A DNA stretch of 64,000 nt, taken from assembly GCF_014639875.1 (NCBI RefSeq), contig NZ_BMGD01000003.1, positions 186,001-250,000 of the forward strand, in the 5' to 3' direction. This DNA comes from Blastomonas aquatica. GTDB taxonomy: Bacteria > Pseudomonadota > Alphaproteobacteria > Sphingomonadales > Sphingomonadaceae. The position numbers and the translations under genes are program-made. Below, in pieces: positions 60,416 through 64,000 of the stretch (the stretch's first letter is position 1; each line of letters starts with the position of its first letter). The notes under the pieces are model-generated. The model did not search any database, was not told the DNA's origin, and saw only the letters and a program-made list of their open reading frames with translations.

Positions 60416-61099
60416 ATGTTGAAAGCACTGACAGGTCTGGGCGCTGCGGGCGCAATGCTGGTGACAGGAATGGCCCCCGCCATGGCTGCACCGGTCGCAA
60501 CTGGTCTCGGCAGCAGCGCGGGTGATGACAGCGCGCTCGCCGATCTGGCATGGGATCAGGGCGACGAGCAGGCCGAGCAGTGGCGCGGCGGCTGGCGCAA
60601 TCGTGGGTGGCGCGGCCGCAACCGCGGCATCAGCGGCGGCGATATTCTTGCTGGCGCGCTGATTATCGGCGGTATCGCAGCGGTGGCCAGCGCGGCCAGC
60701 AATTCCAGCCGAAACCGTAACGGCCCCAACGATCGCTACAGCTATAACGATGATGTTCGCTCCGCGTCGAACCAGTGTGGTGCAGCGGCGGCGGCGCAAT
60801 CGGGCCTTGGTTCACGGATCGAACGGATCGACAATGTGGTGCGCGAAGGCAATGGCTGGCGGGTCGAAGGCCTGATCGGATCGCGCAACCAGGGCGTCGA
60901 TAGCTTCACCTGCGGCATCAGCTTCGGCCGCATCGACTATGTCCGCTTCAACCGCGCCAATGGCGCCTGGGGCGCTGGTCCGCTGGGCGGTCAAGGTCAG
61001 GGTTTCGGTGATCCCGGCGATCAGTCTTATGTGCCACCGTATCAGGGGGACGATAGCTACGCGTATGACCAGGACGGAAACCCTTTTCCGCCTGAATAA
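60416..61099 (+). CDS. Secreted protein with the same C-terminal Cys domain as its neighbour
   Basis: 227 residues. Signal peptide MLKALTGLGAAGAMLVTGMAPAMAA. A Gly/Trp/Arg-rich stretch (WRGGWRNRGWRGRNRG) and a hydrophobic GGDILAGALIIGGIAAVASAA follow. The C-terminal domain (about 130-190) has NQCGAAAAAQ, RIERIDNVVREGNGWRVEGLIG and FTCGISFGRIDYVRF, which parallel NQC...IRRVND...FDC...GRVRDVRL in the previous gene. Probably a duplicated periplasmic or outer-membrane domain. Function unknown. Confidence 0.75.
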   Translation: MLKALTGLGAAGAMLVTGMAPAMAAPVATGLGSSAGDDSALADLAWDQGDEQAEQWRGGWRNRGWRGRNRGISGGDILAGALIIGGIAAVASAASNSSRNRNGPNDRYSYNDDVRSASNQCGAAAAAQSGLGSRIERIDNVVREGNGWRVEGLIGSRNQGVDSFTCGISFGRIDYVRFNRANGAWGAGPLGGQGQGFGDPGDQSYVPPYQGDDSYAYDQDGNPFPPE

Positions 61100-61149
61100 A
61101 CTTCGCTTTACCGGAGGCGGTTGGCTTTAGCCACCTGCATCCGGGAACA

Positions 61150-61190
61150 ACCCCTGCGGCGCGCTTTGCCCCTTCGCACGCCGCAGGGGT
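61150..61190. terminator. Perfect 12-bp hairpin
   Basis: ACCCCTGCGGCG (61150-61161) pairs with CGCCGCAGGGGT (61179-61190), loop 17 bases. It lies between convergent genes 60416 and 61219. No T-tract follows on the plus strand. Confidence 0.65.
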
Positions 61191-61218
61191 AATCCGGTCA
61201 AGCGGGAAACGCCGTGGC

Positions 61219-61863
61219 CTAGCCGTCGGGGCTGCGGCCGCGATACCCCGGAAGGCCGATGTTGTAGCGGATTGCCATTCCCCGCAGCACGAACCCTGCC
61301 ACTGCCGCGATGATCGCCGCCACCGGGCGATCGACCTCGATCATTCGCAGACCGACATACAGCCCCGATGCCAGTGCTGCGGCGGTTACGTACAGTTCAG
61401 GGCGCAGGATGATCGACGGCTCGCCTGCCAGAACATCGCGGATGATGCCGCCTACGCACGCGGTGATCACCCCCATCATCACCGCAGGAAGTGGATCGAC
61501 GCCGTATTGCAGCGCCTTCGCCGCGCCGAATACGCCGTACGCCCCCAGGCCCGCCGCATCGAACCAATCAAGCATCTTGCCCTGCCACCAGCGTTGCGGC
61601 GTGACCCAAAGCAGTCCGGACACGGTCAACACGACAACCAGCACGCTGGAGTTCACGATCCAGAACACCGGAGCACCGATCAGCAGATCACGCACCGTCC
61701 CACCCCCGACACCGGTAACCAACGCAAAGAAGGTGAAAGTGACGAAGGTCTGCCGCTTGGCCGCCGCCGCCAGCGCGCCCGAGGCAGCGAACACCGCGAT
61801 CCCGAACATGTCGAGCGCGCCGAGAATGGTGCCGAAGTCGAACGCGGGGAGGGGGGTGATCAT
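61219..61863 (-). CDS. TRIC/YicG-type (UPF0126) membrane channel protein
   Basis: 214 residues, about seven membrane segments in two similar halves: GIAVFAASGALAAAAKRQ and GAYGVFGAAKALQYG with GVVGGTVRDLL- and GGIIRDVLAGEPS-type motifs (GGGTVRDLL, GGIIRDVL). These are UPF0126 signatures, homologous to trimeric intracellular cation channels, and may also include glycine transport. Ion specificity cannot be read from sequence. Confidence 0.9.
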   Translation of the reverse strand: MITPLPAFDFGTILGALDMFGIAVFAASGALAAAAKRQTFVTFTFFALVTGVGGGTVRDLLIGAPVFWIVNSSVLVVVLTVSGLLWVTPQRWWQGKMLDWFDAAGLGAYGVFGAAKALQYGVDPLPAVMMGVITACVGGIIRDVLAGEPSIILRPELYVTAAALASGLYVGLRMIEVDRPVAAIIAAVAGFVLRGMAIRYNIGLPGYRGRSPDG

Positions 61864-61974
61864 GGGGAGCGGCTTTAGTGGATCGGGGTGAAAATTTCAC
61901 GTGCGATCTGCAGCAACCCGTCTATCAGACCAAAGCTGTCCGAGGGACTGTGACGACCCAAATGCCAACTATAC

Positions 61975-62067
61975 CGTCACCCTGAACGTGTTTCAGGGCC
62001 CATTTCTCCTCTCGCTCGAACCCGGCCCAGACGTGGGATGGGTGCTGAAACAAGTTCAGCATGACGA
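61975..62067. repeat. Third-type inverted repeat (CACCCTGAAC...GTTTCAG family)
   Basis: GTCACCCTGAACGTGTTTCAGGG pairs with GTGCTGAAACAAGTTCAGCATGAC over 93 bases. It is in the 486-base gene-free stretch 61864-62349. That stretch also has a GCAGCTTGCTGC hairpin near 62200 and the hairpin at 62298; I see no gene in it. Confidence 0.8.
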
Positions 62068-62297
62068 AGGGAGTAAGGGCTGGTGCTTCACGAACTCTCG
62101 TCTACCGCAGGCGGGAAGGGAGAGGCATGGTCATAGCCGGGCTGTAGTTGATCAGGGCGGCGATTTCATGCGCGATCTGCTCTCTCCACGGGAGAGACGC
62201 GGACCTGGCAGCTTGCTGCCTAGGCGCGGCGGTGAGGGTGCGGCTGGGAGCAACCGCGCAGGCATTCGTGCAAGCCGGAGAGAACACCCCCACCCCG

Positions 62298-62322
62298 CCC
62301 TCCCCCATCAAGGGGGAGGGCT
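62298..62322. repeat. Perfect 10-bp hairpin of a CCCTCCCCC-type element
   Basis: GCCCTCCCCC (62298-62307), loop ATCAA, GGGGGAGGGC (62313-62322), followed by TATTAA. It lies downstream of lpdA's stop, so it may act as its terminator; C-rich elements of similar design occur near 6.9 and 10.6 kb. Confidence 0.6.
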
Positions 62323-62349
62323 ATTAAGGGAAAGGGGCCGTCCTGCAGA

Positions 62350-63747
<1,398 letters not shown>

Positions 63748-63777
63748 ATTCAAACTCCGAACTTTCGTATTCTTATC

Positions 63778-63855
63778 GTTTTCCGGCGAAAGCCGGAATC
63801 CAGGGCGACGATAGTGCAATCCGACTCCTGGGCTCCGGCTTTCGCCGGAGAACGG
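63778..63855. repeat. Sphingomonad palindromic repeat, copy 7
   Basis: GTTTTCCGGCGAAAGCCGGAATCC...GGGCTCCGGCTTTCGCCGGAGAACGGG. It fills the gap between the GIY-YIG stop and the lpdA start. Confidence 0.92.
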
Positions 63856-63859
63856 GCTT

Positions 63860-64000
63860 CTAGCGATTCAGATCTGGATAAAGGTCACGCCAGACCGGAT
63901 TGTCCTTCTCGATCAACGCAATCTTCCAGTCACGCTTCCATGTCTTCATTCGATACTCGCAGGCTCTTGCGTCCTGAATGTCGTCAAAGTGTTCGTACCA
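63860..64000 (-). CDS. GIY-YIG endonuclease-like protein, C-terminal part
   Basis: The last 46 codons before a TAG stop at 63860-63862; the start is outside the window. The peptide reads WYEHFDDIQDARACEYRMK, then WKRDWKIALIE and NPVWRDLYPDL. This matches the C-terminal half of small GIY-YIG (UPF0213-like) proteins, where RE/CEYRMK-W-x-R-x-WK-x-x-LIE and W-x-DL are conserved. Whether it cuts DNA is unknown; it sits upstream of lpdA on the same strand. Confidence 0.8.
   Translation of the reverse strand, partial: WYEHFDDIQDARACEYRMKTWKRDWKIALIEKDNPVWRDLYPDLNR

Overview
The window looks like a chromosomal segment of a sphingomonad (Alphaproteobacteria, Sphingomonadales). The evidence is a serine palmitoyltransferase next to its dedicated acyl carrier protein, alphaproteobacterial-type RNase E, ObgE, ClpS and Tol-Pal genes, high GC content, and many copies of a short repeat whose arms read CCGGCGAAAGCCGG and CCGGCTTTCGCCGG. 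Nothing marks it as plasmid or phage. Genus cannot be fixed from the sequence alone.

Layout. 1-6.1 kb: a partial thioesterase, a lipoprotein Cu-Zn superoxide dismutase, a TonB-like protein, tRNA-Thr(UGU), a DUF429-like protein with a beta-lactamase-fold hydrolase, a BrnT-type toxin with an unusual antitoxin, and rarA. 6.1-16.2 kb: a PadR regulator with its palindromic operator, putA, then a sphingolipid section (spt, acp, a reductase resembling ceramide reductase CerR) with a divergent Pycsar-effector-like membrane protein inside it, followed by proB and obgE. 16.2-24.1 kb: clpS, murA, a ribbon-helix-helix/DUF1801 pair, a probable Mn2+ riboswitch before a TMEM165-type exporter, argG, and a ~900-base stretch without a credible gene. 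That stretch holds two perfect inverted DnaA boxes and a hairpin-rich region closed by a strong terminator. A cupin protein and an EAL phosphodiesterase follow. 24.1-29 kb: the complete ybgC-tolQRAB-pal cluster, with a dispersed repeat inside the tolB coding sequence. 29-37 kb: class II DAHP synthase with a 57-residue membrane protein, an M20 peptidase and lipoprotein, then an overlapping operon of response regulator, LysM-FecR protein and CHASE2 histidine kinase. 37-40.2 kb: an ALDH7-type dehydrogenase, then a small accessory patch with a barstar-like gene. 40.2-50.5 kb: zapE, a thioesterase, sdhB, a divergent ATP-grasp/PLP-enzyme pair, rne with a structured leader, and amiC. 50.5-64 kb: penicillin-binding protein 1A, an Rrf2 regulator, two signalling proteins, prolyl oligopeptidase, chrA, two related secreted proteins, a TRIC-type channel, lpdA and the end of a GIY-YIG gene.

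Most of the window is core metabolism and envelope biology: peptidoglycan (murA, PBP1A, amiC, zapE), outer-membrane stability (Tol-Pal) and sphingolipid synthesis. The clearest unexplained signals are the hairpin-rich region at 21.8-22.4 kb, the repeat embedded in tolB, the Pycsar-effector-like protein in the sphingolipid cluster, the composite BrnT-partner antitoxin, and the nested hairpin upstream of rne.
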